Both the position numbers and the translations under genes were made by a program. From assembly GCF_900626095.1 (NCBI RefSeq), contig NZ_UYZZ01000001.1, forward strand, positions 186,001 through 250,000: DNA of 64,000 nucleotides, in the 5' to 3' direction. This stretch comes from Clostridium rectalis (GTDB taxonomy: Bacteria; Bacillota; Clostridia; Clostridiales; Clostridiaceae). The first letter of the stretch is position 1, and each line of letters opens with the position of its first letter. The notes under the pieces are model-generated. The model saw nothing but the letters and a program-made list of their open reading frames with translations. It did not search any database and was not told the origin of the DNA. Positions 17,558 through 28,088 of this stretch are shown here, one piece after another.

Positions 17558-18117
17558 TTAGATTTAGAGAACTTTTATTGGAAAACCCTGTTATAGCGGC
17601 GCTAAGAAATGATAAAGATTTAGAGAATGTAATAAAAAGCAAAGCTCTAATTACATTTGTACTTTATGGAAATCTTATGAACATTGGAAAGATATGTGAA
17701 AAACTTAAGGCTGCAAATAAAATAATATTTGTGCATTTGGATATGATAGAAGGGTTAAAAGGAGATGCGGCAGGAATAGAGTATATAAAAAAATTTGCAT
17801 CACCTGATGGTATAATTACAACTAAAAGTAGTAATATAAAGTATGCTAAACAGTTGGGTTTAGCAACTATACAAAGAATTTTTATAATTGATTCACTATC
17901 ACTTAAAACAGGTATAAAAAATATCCATGAAACAGGTCCTAGTGCTGTAGAGGTTATGCCAGGTATAGCCAGTAAAATAATACATTCTATTGAAAAAGAA
18001 ATTAATATACCTATAATAGCAGGAGGACTTATAAAGACAAAAAAAGATGTTATTGACTCCTTATCAGTAGGAGCACTAGCTATATCTACTACTTCAGAGA
18101 AGTTGTGGAATTTATAG
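17554..18117 (+). CDS. glpP: Glycerol-3-phosphate-responsive antiterminator
   Basis: RNA-binding antiterminator of 187 residues. In Bacillus, GlpP with glycerol-3-phosphate lets transcription pass terminators in the leaders of glp genes. Recognised features are the N-terminal NPVIAALRNDKDLE, VHLDMIEGLKGD, DGIITTKSSNI, VEVMPGI and the C-terminal IIAGGLIKTKKDV, giving a small TIM-barrel-like fold. AAAGGAG precedes the ATG. A promoter and a terminator leader lie directly downstream, before glpK, and are the likely target. The start overlaps the stop of an upstream open frame by four bases. Confidence 0.9.
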   Translation: MIRFRELLLENPVIAALRNDKDLENVIKSKALITFVLYGNLMNIGKICEKLKAANKIIFVHLDMIEGLKGDAAGIEYIKKFASPDGIITTKSSNIKYAKQLGLATIQRIFIIDSLSLKTGIKNIHETGPSAVEVMPGIASKIIHSIEKEINIPIIAGGLIKTKKDVIDSLSVGALAISTTSEKLWNL

Positions 18118-18140
18118 AAAATATTAAAAAGTAAGAAAAG

Positions 18141-18169
18141 TTGAAAAATAGACAAAATTCTAATATAAT
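18141..18169 (+). promoter_or_regulatory. Sigma-A promoter for the glpK leader
   Basis: TTGAAA (18141-18146), a 17-base spacer and TATAAT (18164-18169). The predicted start near 18176 leads into the terminator leader of glpK. Confidence 0.65.
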
Positions 18170-18200
18170 TATAATAGAATATTGAGGCGGAGAAAAAGAG

Positions 18201-18256
18201 AGCCATATTTATGAAAAACTCATAGTAGTGAGTCTTCTTAAGTATGGCTTTTTTTA
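18201..18256 (+). promoter_or_regulatory. Leader terminator before glpK, probable GlpP antitermination site
   Basis: A 7-bp outer stem (18201-18207 with 18243-18249) runs straight into seven T bases. An inner stem (ACTCA/TGAGT, 18218-18222 with 18229-18233) folds the loop. This is a full rho-independent terminator lying after the promoter and about 70 bases before the glpK start, so glpK needs read-through. GlpP, encoded just upstream, is the natural factor. The purine-rich strand just before the stem (GGCGGAGAAAAAGAGAG) may be its binding site. Confidence 0.65.
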
Positions 18257-18287
18257 TATAAATTATACAAATGAAAATTTAAATTAA

Positions 18288-19814
<1,527 letters not shown>

Positions 19815-19825
19815 ATATAATAAAT

Positions 19826-19853
19826 AAGAAGTGAGATTTAAATCTCACTTCTT
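19826..19853. terminator. Bidirectional terminator between glpK and rseC-like gene
   Basis: A perfect 28-base palindrome (two 14-base arms) lies between convergent genes and is followed by a T-rich stretch on the + strand. Confidence 0.75.
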
Positions 19854-19872
19854 ACTTTATAAATTTGTATTT

Positions 19873-20310
19873 TTAAAGACCTAATCTGATTAGTTCATCA
19901 TTAGGTATAACTCTTACAAGTTTGACAGTTTCTTTTCTGTGTTTTACATGTAAATTATTCACTATCCTTAGTATCCCATAGGATAGTGCTAAAAAAGTTA
20001 ATCCAGTAAAAGCTGAGGTGAGTTCATTTTTAGTAATGTAATATCCTATACCTACACCTAATAGCATAAGTATAAGTGGAACTACATAGGCGAAAAATGT
20101 AAATTTAAAGAAAGTATCATCTTCCATATTAACTTCTACGTAATTTCCGGTTTCAGCAAGTACCTTTTTATTATCCATATCTAATGTTAATGGTGGTGTT
20201 TCACAGTGAGATGAACAATGGGCACAATTATCTCCGCAAGCAGACATTCGCTTAAAAATAACGTAAGCTTTATCATTTTTTACTTCTTTTACAAAGCCTA
20301 TTTGATTCAT
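19873..20310 (-). CDS. SoxR-reducing system RseC/MucC family protein
   Basis: A 145-residue membrane protein. The N-terminal part carries the family cysteine cluster CGDNCAHCSSHC (about residues 25-36), and the C-terminal part has two hydrophobic helices near 78-94 and 100-118. In other bacteria RseC works with Rnf-like redox complexes to reduce SoxR. No rnf gene is nearby, so the role here is unclear. The ATG at 20310 is chosen because TAAGGAG lies 7-8 bases upstream. The GTG at 20319 overlaps that site. It is transcribed divergently from the DJ-1-like gene. Confidence 0.82.
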   Translation of the reverse strand: MNQIGFVKEVKNDKAYVIFKRMSACGDNCAHCSSHCETPPLTLDMDNKKVLAETGNYVEVNMEDDTFFKFTFFAYVVPLILMLLGVGIGYYITKNELTSAFTGLTFLALSYGILRIVNNLHVKHRKETVKLVRVIPNDELIRLGL

Positions 20311-20365
20311 AATCGTCACTCCTTAGCTTAGAGTTTAATATGAAAATATTATACCATAGGATTAT

Positions 20366-20412
20366 AAAATTACAAGTAAAATACCATATGGTGGTATTTT
20401 ACTTGTAATTTT
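20366..20412. repeat. Perfect 21-bp hairpin between rseC-like and DJ-1-like genes
   Basis: Arms 20366-20386 and 20392-20412 are perfectly complementary around a 5-base loop. It lies in a 284-bp gap between divergently transcribed genes, where no terminator is needed, about 55 bp upstream of the rseC-like start and 183 bp before the DJ-1-like start. It may be an operator, a leader RNA structure or a small dispersed repeat. Nothing else stands out in the gap. Confidence 0.7.
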
Positions 20413-20594
20413 ACTTTTATTATGTTATATAATTATTAATTCTAATGTTAATTTAGATCAGAGAAGATTTAATTTACAAATTATGCTATTTAATAGATAA
20501 TAATTATTAGTTTCATATAATTAGTTTCATATAATAAGTTAACTTTAAGGGAATTAAAAGCTAAGAAAAATTAGAGAAGGAGTAGGGATGTGCA

Positions 20595-21140
20595 ATGAAA
20601 AATATTTTGGTGATTTTAGCGGAAGGATTTGAAGAAATTGAGGCATTTACAGTAGTTGATATTTTGAGAAGAGCTAATTTGATTTGTGAGACATGTTCCT
20701 TAAAAGATGAGTTTGTATCTGGAACTCATAATATAAAAGTAAAATGCGATGTAAGTATAGATGATATAGATAAAAATGATTATAGTGCAGTTATTTTACC
20801 AGGGGGGATGCCTGGGGCAATAAATTTAAGAGATGATAATAGAGTAATTAGTTTATTAGATGATTTTTATAAAAGTAAAAAATTTATTGGTGCAATATGT
20901 GCAGCACCAATAGTTTTAGCAAAAGCTAATATAATATCAAATTTAAATATAACATCTTATCCAGGTTTTGAAAGAGAGCTAATTGGTGCTAATTATTTAG
21001 AAAAAGATGTTGTACAAGATAAGTTTATAATAACAAGTAGAGGACCTGCTACTGCTATGGAATTCACCTATAAATTTTTGGAAAATTTAATAGGTAAATC
21101 TAAGGTAGAAGAAATTAAATCCAGTATGCTATTTAAATAA
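20595..21140 (+). CDS. DJ-1/PfpI family protein
   Basis: A soluble 181-residue protein of the DJ-1/ThiJ/PfpI superfamily. The N-terminal ILAEGFEEIEAFTVVDILRRA carries the conserved glutamate. The nucleophile elbow GAICAAPIVLAKA provides the reactive cysteine at about residue 99. The ending TSRGPATAMEF is typical of the YajL/DJ-1 branch. Such proteins act in redox or carbonyl-stress protection, sometimes as glyoxalases or deglycases. GAAGGAG lies upstream. It converges on gtrA with only six bases between stop codons. Confidence 0.88.
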   Translation: MKNILVILAEGFEEIEAFTVVDILRRANLICETCSLKDEFVSGTHNIKVKCDVSIDDIDKNDYSAVILPGGMPGAINLRDDNRVISLLDDFYKSKKFIGAICAAPIVLAKANIISNLNITSYPGFERELIGANYLEKDVVQDKFIITSRGPATAMEFTYKFLENLIGKSKVEEIKSSMLFK

Positions 21141-21146
21141 AAATAA

Positions 21147-21542
21147 CTAGTTTTTAAATATTAGCTTTTTATTTATTAAAAAGCTAATAATACCTGTACA
21201 TATAGAAGCTATCAATGCACATATATTGCACCAAAGGATTTGAGGAATATTAAACCTATTATAAAGTGATAAAGTTGACAGTATTAATGAATTTAAAAGG
21301 GCGGCTATTCCTAATATTGAAGCATATTTTATATAGGCCCCCTCTAGTTTAAAAGTATATTTTTTATTTAAGTAATATCCATTAATAGAATAAAACATAA
21401 AGGAAATAAATTTAAATAAAATATTTATATAGCCAGAATACATATTTGTTATTTTCCAAAGTATGTTTAGTATAATAAAATCTATGATTACATTTGAGGT
21501 GCCTATTGCAGCATATAGTATAAATTGTTTTAAAGTTTTCAT
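21147..21542 (-). CDS. GtrA family membrane protein
   Basis: A 131-residue protein with four predicted transmembrane helices, the typical GtrA plan. It begins KQFILYAAIGTSNVIIDF, matching the conserved opening R-F-x-x-x-G-x-x-x-x-x-x-D. GtrA-like proteins are thought to move lipid-linked sugars across the membrane for cell-surface polysaccharide or teichoic acid modification. No glycosyltransferase is adjacent, so the substrate cannot be inferred. A 12-bp perfect inverted repeat at 21159-21189, inside its 3' end, may serve as a terminator for the convergent pair. Confidence 0.82.
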   Translation of the reverse strand: MKTLKQFILYAAIGTSNVIIDFIILNILWKITNMYSGYINILFKFISFMFYSINGYYLNKKYTFKLEGAYIKYASILGIAALLNSLILSTLSLYNRFNIPQILWCNICALIASICTGIISFLINKKLIFKN

Positions 21543-21646
21543 AACACACCATCCTAATATATAATTAATATAATTATATACCTAATTAAGGAAATTTTAA
21601 AAACTTATATTATAAATTAAAAAAATATTAATATGTAGGTGATATA

Positions 21647-22870
21647 ATGATATCTTATGAGTTAGAAAATGGTATAAAAATTATATATAAAAAAATAGAG
21701 GATAACATAACCTCATTTTGTATAGGAGTTAAGGCTGGAGCTATAGAAGAAAAAGAATTTCCATTGGGAACAGCTCATTTTGTAGAACATATGGTATTTA
21801 AAGGTACTAAAAAAAGAAATGAATCTACCATAAATGCTTTGTGTGATGAAATATTTGGATTTGAAAATGCAATGACTAATTATCCTTATTGTATATATTA
21901 TGGAACCACTTTAACAGAGGATTTTGAAAATGGATTAGAGCTATTTTCAGATATAATATTAAATCCTGTATTTCCTGAGAAAGGTTTTGAAGAAGAAAGA
22001 GAAGTAATACTAGAGGAGTTAAAACAGTGGAGTGATGAGTTGAGTCAATATTGTGAAGATCAACTTTTTCTAAATGCTTTTTCTAAAAGAAGGATAAAAG
22101 ATTTAATAATAGGAAATGAAATAAGTATAAATAATATTAAATTAGAAGATTTAAAAAGTTTTTATGAAAAATATTACATAGGAAATAATATGGTTATTTC
22201 TGTAGTAACTTCTATGGAATTTGAAAAAGTAAAGTTAATAGTTAGAAAGTATTTTAGTCAATGTAAAGTTAGTGAAAAATTTAGTGTTTTAAATGAAAAT
22301 ATTAGGTATGAAAATAATATTAAAGGCATTTTTACTAGTGTAAGGGAGGATATAAAGGGTGCAAGGATACAATATTGTTTCCCAATACACCAATTAAATA
22401 ATAGAGAGGTTAAAATATTAAGTTTATTTAATAATTTTTTTGGAGAGGGAACTAGTAGTATATTATATGATTCCATAAGGACTAAAAATGGTGTTGCCTA
22501 TGAAATAGGAAGTAGTATAAAAAATGAAATAGGAATAAAAGTATTCTCTATTACTTTAGGTACTTCTAAGGAAAAAATAGATAAAGCTTTAAAGCTCATA
22601 GATAGTTGTATTCATGATATTAAAAATAAAAAAGAATTTTTTACAAAAGATAAAGTAAATAAAGCAGCTAAAAGTATGAAGTTAAAGAGAGAATTAAGGC
22701 ATGAAAAATCCGTACAAATGGCTAAAGATTTTACATGCTATGAACTTATGTACGGTAATTATAAATTAGTGTTTGAGGAAATAGATTATCTTTTTGATAT
22801 AACCCATGAAGATATAAATAAAGTTATAAATGAGGTTTTAAAATGTCCTAGTATTCAAATAATAAAATAA
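21647..22870 (+). CDS. M16 family zinc metalloprotease (insulinase-like)
   Basis: A 407-residue protein of the size of single-chain, two-domain M16B peptidases. The inverted zinc motif HFVEH lies at about residues 44-48 within GTAHFVEHMVFKGTKKR. The distal glutamate lies in the ENGLELF or FEEEREVILEEL region. The C-terminal half has the second domain with the R-Y segment around KNGVAYEIGSS. No signal peptide is seen, so it probably acts in the cytoplasm. Such clostridial enzymes are processing peptidases of mostly unknown substrate. The ribosome site is weak (TAGGTGAT). No partner M16 gene is adjacent. It faces the gerBCA operon. Confidence 0.85.
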   Translation: MISYELENGIKIIYKKIEDNITSFCIGVKAGAIEEKEFPLGTAHFVEHMVFKGTKKRNESTINALCDEIFGFENAMTNYPYCIYYGTTLTEDFENGLELFSDIILNPVFPEKGFEEEREVILEELKQWSDELSQYCEDQLFLNAFSKRRIKDLIIGNEISINNIKLEDLKSFYEKYYIGNNMVISVVTSMEFEKVKLIVRKYFSQCKVSEKFSVLNENIRYENNIKGIFTSVREDIKGARIQYCFPIHQLNNREVKILSLFNNFFGEGTSSILYDSIRTKNGVAYEIGSSIKNEIGIKVFSITLGTSKEKIDKALKLIDSCIHDIKNKKEFFTKDKVNKAAKSMKLKRELRHEKSVQMAKDFTCYELMYGNYKLVFEEIDYLFDITHEDINKVINEVLKCPSIQIIK

Positions 22871-22887
22871 TATATGAATAAAAAAAG

Positions 22888-22918
22888 AAAAAAATAGGAT
22901 ATAAGATCCTATTTTTTT
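22888..22918. terminator. Bidirectional terminator between the M16 gene and the first ger operon
   Basis: A perfect 13-bp stem (22888-22900 with 22906-22918) with a 5-base loop, A-rich before and T-rich after. The right arm overlaps the last codons and stop of gerA on the minus strand. Confidence 0.8.
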
Positions 22919-24339
22919 CTTTTTTTATTTTTAGTTTTTAAAAAACCAGGTCTATGATTATTAAGTCTTATATCGCTAAAAACAAATTCCTTCATATCAT
23001 TAATATTTATAGGGGCAATAGGAGAAGTATATGGTACACCAAAACTAGATGTGGAAACTAAATTTACTATTATAAAAGTTATTCCTATGACAAAACCAAA
23101 TAAACCTAAAGCTCCTGTTAAAAAAATAAGTCCAAATTTTAATATTCTTATGGGGTTCATTATGGTATAGTCAGGTACAATAAAGGAAGTCATAGTAGAT
23201 AGAGAAATTATAATAACCATAAGAGGGCTTACAAGTCCAGCGGATACAGCAGCTTGACCTATGACAATAGTTCCTACTATACCTATAGCGGGACCTATTT
23301 GCTTTGGTAATCGCAGACTTGCTTCTTTTAGAAGTTCAGCAACAAATTCCATTAAAGTTGCCTCAATTAAGGCGTTTACAGGAACTGTGGCTCTTGCAAC
23401 AGCTAAGGCTAAAATATATGAAGGAGGAAGAAAATCTGGATGAAAACTTACCAAAGCCACATAAAAGGATGATAAACTAAGTGAAATAAAAAATGATAAT
23501 ATTCTAATGAATTTTATTAATAGTGATAAATATAAATTATCATAATGATCATCACCGGAGTCTAGAAAATCTATAAACGTTTGAGGTAAAAGTATAGCAA
23601 GATTACTTCCATCTACTATAATACAAAGTTTACCATTTAATATACTAGCACAAGCTTTATCAGGCCTTTCACAAATTCCTGTTTCAGGGAATAGACTTAT
23701 AGTTTTATTAGATATAAGTTTTTGAATATACCCTGATTCCAGTATTCCATCTATATCTATACTTTCTAATCGTGATTTGCATTCATGTACATATTTGGGA
23801 TTTATAACATCATCTATGTATATAGTGGCTACTTGAGTTTTGGTTCTTTTACCAATATAGGTATAATCAACTTTTAAATTTGGATCTTTAACTCTATGGC
23901 GAATTAAAGATAGATTTGTTTCAAGGCTTTCTGTAAATGAGTCTTTAGGACCTTTAATAGCATTTTGTATTTCTGGTTTATCTATAGATCTTTTCTCTAC
24001 TTTTAAAGTATTGGTGACTATATATTTATTTTCATGGCACATTAGTATAACGGAATTTCCGTCAAGGATGTAGTCAAGTATTTTATTTTCATCTTCATAA
24101 ATATAAACATCATCTATATAAATAATAGAATGAGCTATTATATCTGTAGTTAAATTATCATAGGGATATTGTAAAATGGGTTTAATAACATGGGTTGATA
24201 GTCTATCTTTATTTGTTATAGAAGGAATGTATAAAATGTAAATAGTTTTCCCTTCTTTAATTAATTTTCTTACGGAAATATCTGATTTATTATTAACTAA
24301 ATCTTTAACAAATATATTTATATCTACATTTTTTATCAT
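22909..24339 (-). CDS. Spore germination receptor subunit, GerA family
   Basis: The A subunit (476 residues) of a nutrient germinant receptor in the spore inner membrane. The N-terminal soluble domain (about 1-250) contains the conserved KGPKDSFTESLETNLSLIR and ERPDKACASILNGK segments. The C-terminal half carries several transmembrane helices, with FPETGICERP before them and ALPVNA/PKQIGPAIGIVG-type loops between them. It ends in a basic tail. It is the last gene of a gerB-gerC-gerA operon read from the minus strand. Genes of this type are transcribed in the forespore in characterised species. Confidence 0.92.
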   Translation of the reverse strand: MIKNVDINIFVKDLVNNKSDISVRKLIKEGKTIYILYIPSITNKDRLSTHVIKPILQYPYDNLTTDIIAHSIIYIDDVYIYEDENKILDYILDGNSVILMCHENKYIVTNTLKVEKRSIDKPEIQNAIKGPKDSFTESLETNLSLIRHRVKDPNLKVDYTYIGKRTKTQVATIYIDDVINPKYVHECKSRLESIDIDGILESGYIQKLISNKTISLFPETGICERPDKACASILNGKLCIIVDGSNLAILLPQTFIDFLDSGDDHYDNLYLSLLIKFIRILSFFISLSLSSFYVALVSFHPDFLPPSYILALAVARATVPVNALIEATLMEFVAELLKEASLRLPKQIGPAIGIVGTIVIGQAAVSAGLVSPLMVIIISLSTMTSFIVPDYTIMNPIRILKFGLIFLTGALGLFGFVIGITFIIVNLVSTSSFGVPYTSPIAPININDMKEFVFSDIRLNNHRPGFLKTKNKKRKK

Positions 24340-24360
24340 AGCTTATATCCACCTTAAAAT

Positions 24361-25497
24361 TTATTGTTTTTTTGCACTAGAGTCGAATAAATTTAAGTTA
24401 ATAATATCCACATCAATATTGATATTGATTTTTGCTTCAGGAAATTTATCATTCCAATTGATAGAGTTATAAATCATTGGATTTTCTGCCCTAAAATATT
24501 TGGCAAATCTAAATATGTCACATTTAAATTTATGTTGATATCTGTCTATTGTACTTGAAACTTCATTATAAATTTTTTTCTGTAGCATTTTTTCTAAAGT
24601 TTTAATCTTATTTTCATCTATAGGAGTAATATTATATTGATATTGGAGTTTTTCTTTTAAAGACAAATTAAGATCTATAACTACAGTATTATTTACATAA
24701 GAGGTTTTAATGTGCCTTTTTACTTTTACTGGTTCAAATGACAATAGGTTTTTGCTATCCTTATCCAAAGAAAAAGTTTCTGGAAAAGACGGATTTTTAG
24801 ATAATATATATAAAAGTCCTTTAGTATCTGTACCTGTTAGAATATCAATTAATTTAGAGTCCTTTAATATAGCAAGGCCTAAGTTTCTTATAGAACCGTT
24901 ATCTATTCCAATGTACGGAAGAACGTATCCAATATTTTCAAAATTAATATCATATACTATGTCTCCTATTGTTGGATATACAGATTCTCCAATTTTAGCT
25001 AAAGTGTTTATGTTATGTTCTATAAAAAAACCTACAGCAATGTCGTTAGGGATTTTTTGACTTAAAATATCTTTGGGAGAATCTTTACTTATAACAGGAA
25101 GAAGGGTTTTTCTATAATCGTATAATTTATTAATTCTATTTATATAAGGCTCGATACCTTGCTCTGCGTAGTTTTTCCCAAAGATTACAATTCTAGTTGC
25201 ACCTAAAAATGTCGGGTAAGCTCCGCTTCTATCTATATTAAGCCTTCCGTTTTCAAAATTACTACCATAAGCTATATCCACATAAGATTCTGGTATAACA
25301 GCGGAGTTCATATTAGTCATAGAATGAAGTTTAGCAATTTCTCCATAGAATTCATAAGTATCATTTACTTTATCTACTCCAATGGAAATTACAATACTTC
25401 TCTTTTCAATATCCTCATAATCCCAGCATCCACAGAGTGTTATAGGCATTATTAAAAGAAGAAACAATAAAAGTAGTTTATTTATATTTTTTATCAT
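24361..25497 (-). CDS. Spore germination receptor lipoprotein, Ger(x)C family
   Basis: The C subunit (378 residues) of the germinant receptor. It begins with a signal peptide ending in the lipobox LCGC followed by WDYEDIEKR, the classical GerC start in which the cysteine is lipidated. The remaining soluble domains match the family plan, with repeated ISIGVDKV and NIDRSGAYP segments. It overlaps gerB by 20 bases and is followed by gerA after 21 bases, so the three are co-translated. Compare the second GerC at 52161, which lacks the lipobox cysteine. Confidence 0.92.
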   Translation of the reverse strand: MIKNINKLLLLFLLLIMPITLCGCWDYEDIEKRSIVISIGVDKVNDTYEFYGEIAKLHSMTNMNSAVIPESYVDIAYGSNFENGRLNIDRSGAYPTFLGATRIVIFGKNYAEQGIEPYINRINKLYDYRKTLLPVISKDSPKDILSQKIPNDIAVGFFIEHNINTLAKIGESVYPTIGDIVYDINFENIGYVLPYIGIDNGSIRNLGLAILKDSKLIDILTGTDTKGLLYILSKNPSFPETFSLDKDSKNLLSFEPVKVKRHIKTSYVNNTVVIDLNLSLKEKLQYQYNITPIDENKIKTLEKMLQKKIYNEVSSTIDRYQHKFKCDIFRFAKYFRAENPMIYNSINWNDKFPEAKININIDVDIINLNLFDSSAKKQ

Positions 25498-26575
25498 ATT
25501 TTTCCACCTTAATTACTATAAATATTATAAAGGGAATTACAACGCTACAAAAAATTCCTAGATATTCTGAGAATCTAAGTAGTTTATCTATTTCAAAAGA
25601 AGTTTTAATTAAAGTATTTAATGGGATGGATAACATAAACAGTAATACATAAATTATTCTACAATTTTTTATTTTAAGTAATCTTTGTGTTAAAAAACCA
25701 GATGCGTAAGTATATATAGTGGCTGTTGTATATACACTCATTAGCCAGGTTATTAAAGAGATTCCATCAACTCTACCAAAAAAATCTAAATAAGTAATGT
25801 CAACTCTTCTGATAGCCGCAATTAATGCATCTTCGTAGTGTATAATATCGTCTAATCCAATAATAGATAAAGTAGATTCTACAATTAATATATATAGTAG
25901 TCCTATAATTATCATCATATAAGAAGAGTATTTAAATAATTGTTTTTTCTCATTCTTTTTATTTAGTGGTATTATTAATAATAGTTCCATTCCTAAAAAT
26001 GGCATTATAGCTTTTGGTATATCTTTTATGTAAGAAAATATATTTCTAAAACCTAAAATAGGCTGTATATTAATTAGTTTACCATTAAAAAACATAATAA
26101 TATGGGTTATAAAGGTAAATAGTATAATGAACACTCCATATAACTCACACATTCTAGCTATAACTGATAATCCTTTATTAGCAGTATAAGTACAAATAGA
26201 TATAAGTAATAAAAAGATTATCCATTGGGGAGTTTTGACTAAAAAATTTGCCTTTATTATTTCTCCAGTATTTCTTATGGAAAGGACGGAAAAAGTATAA
26301 AAATATATTATATATACTAGTATTAAAATTTTACCTATGGATTTATTGGTTATAATATTAATATATTCATCAAAGGTTTTATTTTTAAAAGTATAATTTA
26401 TATATAAAATTATATATGTTATAAATAAAGCTAAAGTAGTTGCTAAAATAATGGTTATCCATGCAGCAGTTCCAGAAGCTTCTGTTAATGCCTTTGGAAG
26501 CCCAATTATTCCATATCCAACAATAGCGGAGAATAAGTAAAAGGCTAGCTGCCTATTAGAAATATATTCTTTCAT
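25478..26575 (-). CDS. Spore germination permease, GerB family
   Basis: The B subunit (365 residues) of the germinant receptor, an APC-superfamily membrane protein with about ten helices. It opens with ISNRQLAFYLFSAIVGYGIIGLPK, including the G-x-G-I-x-x-L-P element near the ligand site of APC proteins. The ATG at 26575 follows GGGAGG. An upstream TTG at 26590 would overlap that site. It is first in the operon, so the order is B-C-A. The second ger operon in the window has order A-B-C. UvsE lies upstream on the same strand, with a terminator between. Confidence 0.9.
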   Translation of the reverse strand: MKEYISNRQLAFYLFSAIVGYGIIGLPKALTEASGTAAWITIILATTLALFITYIILYINYTFKNKTFDEYINIITNKSIGKILILVYIIYFYTFSVLSIRNTGEIIKANFLVKTPQWIIFLLLISICTYTANKGLSVIARMCELYGVFIILFTFITHIIMFFNGKLINIQPILGFRNIFSYIKDIPKAIMPFLGMELLLIIPLNKKNEKKQLFKYSSYMMIIIGLLYILIVESTLSIIGLDDIIHYEDALIAAIRRVDITYLDFFGRVDGISLITWLMSVYTTATIYTYASGFLTQRLLKIKNCRIIYVLLFMLSIPLNTLIKTSFEIDKLLRFSEYLGIFCSVVIPFIIFIVIKVEKYDKKYK

Positions 26576-26664
26576 ATAGTAACCTCCCAATGTATAGTTA
26601 TTATATGTATTTACTAGTGATTTATTCTCTATATATATTAATGGAATAAAAAATTTCTAATATA

Positions 26665-26694
26665 AAAAGCTCTATTAAAAACTATAGAGCTTTT
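26665..26694 (-). terminator. Terminator after uvsE
   Basis: A perfect 11-bp stem (26665-26675 with 26684-26694), with a T-rich tail when read on the minus strand, 17 bases after the uvsE stop. It separates uvsE from the gerBCA operon. Confidence 0.75.
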
Positions 26695-26710
26695 GTATAG
26701 GTATTAAATT

Positions 26711-27946
26711 TTATAATACAAAATAATAGGAGTCTAATAAATAAGTAGCATTGTATTTTATACAAAGTTTTTTTAGCATATTTTTAGGTTTATCAGGATT
26801 GTCTAATTCATCTAATAATTTGAAAAATTTATTTTTTTCTTTCTGAGATGCACTATCCTTAACATATCCCCAGGTGTGAAGTATTGTATTTTTAAAATTT
26901 TTTTCATTATAAGGTAAAGATAATATTTTATCTAAAATCTTATAAAAATTAATTATATCAGCTTTAGAGTTAATTATTTTACTGCATTCTTTATATAGCA
27001 AATAGTTTTTTTCCATGACAGTGTATTTGTATTTAGACCACTCATTGAATTTTATATATGGCTTGTTTTTAAAATATAAGCTATTTATACATTCTATGGC
27101 GGAAATATCTTTATCTTTTACTTCTAACATAATATCTGTATCTAATTCTTTAATATGATCATAAAAATTTAAAAAGTTTTCTATATTAACATGATTTGAA
27201 TGAGCAGCATTTCTTTTTTCGGGATTACTATCTGAATAATGAATTTTCATGTTTCCATCCTCACTTTTCCAAGTTGATTTTACAATTTTTAGGATTTCTA
27301 AAATATTTTCATTGGTGCTGGGATTAAAGTAATTATGAAGATTATCAAATACAGCGGGAATATTCAATTCTGTACATAGATTTAAAACCTCGTCTATATT
27401 AAATAATTTGTCATCATTTTCTAAGACTAATCTTTTCATAGCGGAGGTGGATAATTTTTTAAAATTATTCTTAAATCTTTTTAACGCTAATGTTTTATCA
27501 TTATAAGCACCACCTACATGTAGGATAATTTTGTTAGAATAATCTACATTTAAAGCATCTAAAAAACGAGTATGATACTCTATATCTTCTATACTCTTAA
27601 TTGCAACTTCTTTTGATGGTGAGTTAAGTATAGTATATTGCCCTGGGTGCATGGAAACCCTTATGTTATTATCTTTTATAAAATTTCCAATGCAATTTAA
27701 TTCTTCGCTAAATGTGCTCCACCATTTACAATCATTTATTTTATGACTACCAAAAGGAATAATATCCGAGCTTATTCTAAACATATATATATCATTATCA
27801 AGATTATATTTTAAAATTTTTTGTAAATCTTCAAGATTAAGCTTTACACTTTCATAGAAACGATCAAAGGTAAAGTTTTTTAAAATAAATGATCTGGTAG
27901 TTCTTGCATCTATACCCATTGGTATACAAGCATATCCTATTTTCAT
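26711..27946 (-). CDS. uvsE: UV DNA damage endonuclease
   Basis: TIM-barrel nuclease (411 residues) that nicks 5' of UV photoproducts as an alternative to UvrABC. It begins MKIGYACIPMGIDARTTRS, a strong UvsE opening, and carries YMFRISSDIIPFGSH, VSMHPGQYTILNSP, HVGGAYNDK, LENDDK and AVFDNLHNYFNP, which hold the metal-binding His, Glu and Asp residues. The C-terminal 100 residues extend beyond the core barrel. GGAGG lies 7 bases before the ATG. It is read alone, upstream of a germination operon; in spore formers UvsE helps repair damage after germination. Confidence 0.92.
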   Translation of the reverse strand: MKIGYACIPMGIDARTTRSFILKNFTFDRFYESVKLNLEDLQKILKYNLDNDIYMFRISSDIIPFGSHKINDCKWWSTFSEELNCIGNFIKDNNIRVSMHPGQYTILNSPSKEVAIKSIEDIEYHTRFLDALNVDYSNKIILHVGGAYNDKTLALKRFKNNFKKLSTSAMKRLVLENDDKLFNIDEVLNLCTELNIPAVFDNLHNYFNPSTNENILEILKIVKSTWKSEDGNMKIHYSDSNPEKRNAAHSNHVNIENFLNFYDHIKELDTDIMLEVKDKDISAIECINSLYFKNKPYIKFNEWSKYKYTVMEKNYLLYKECSKIINSKADIINFYKILDKILSLPYNEKNFKNTILHTWGYVKDSASQKEKNKFFKLLDELDNPDKPKNMLKKLCIKYNATYLLDSYYFVL

Positions 27947-28032
27947 AAAATTACCTCCATTGTTCTTAGGTTAAATAGAATAATTTAACTAATAAGTAGT
28001 TTATAGTATATTGAAAAAATAGTCAATATTGG

Positions 28033-28061
28033 TTGCAAAGTCTAATATATTGTAGTATTAT
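28033..28061 (+). promoter_or_regulatory. Sigma-A promoter of the thiamine operon
   Basis: TTGCAA (28033-28038), a 17-base spacer and TATTAT (28056-28061). The predicted start near 28068 lies about 20 bases before the riboswitch. Confidence 0.6.
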
Positions 28062-28088
28062 TATGTTTATAAAATTAAATAATATAAT

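Noticed and set aside
17664-18206. 180-codon open frame on the minus strand across glpP
   Set aside because: It is antisense to a clear glpP gene, hydrophobic by the usual reverse-strand bias, and has no ribosome site.
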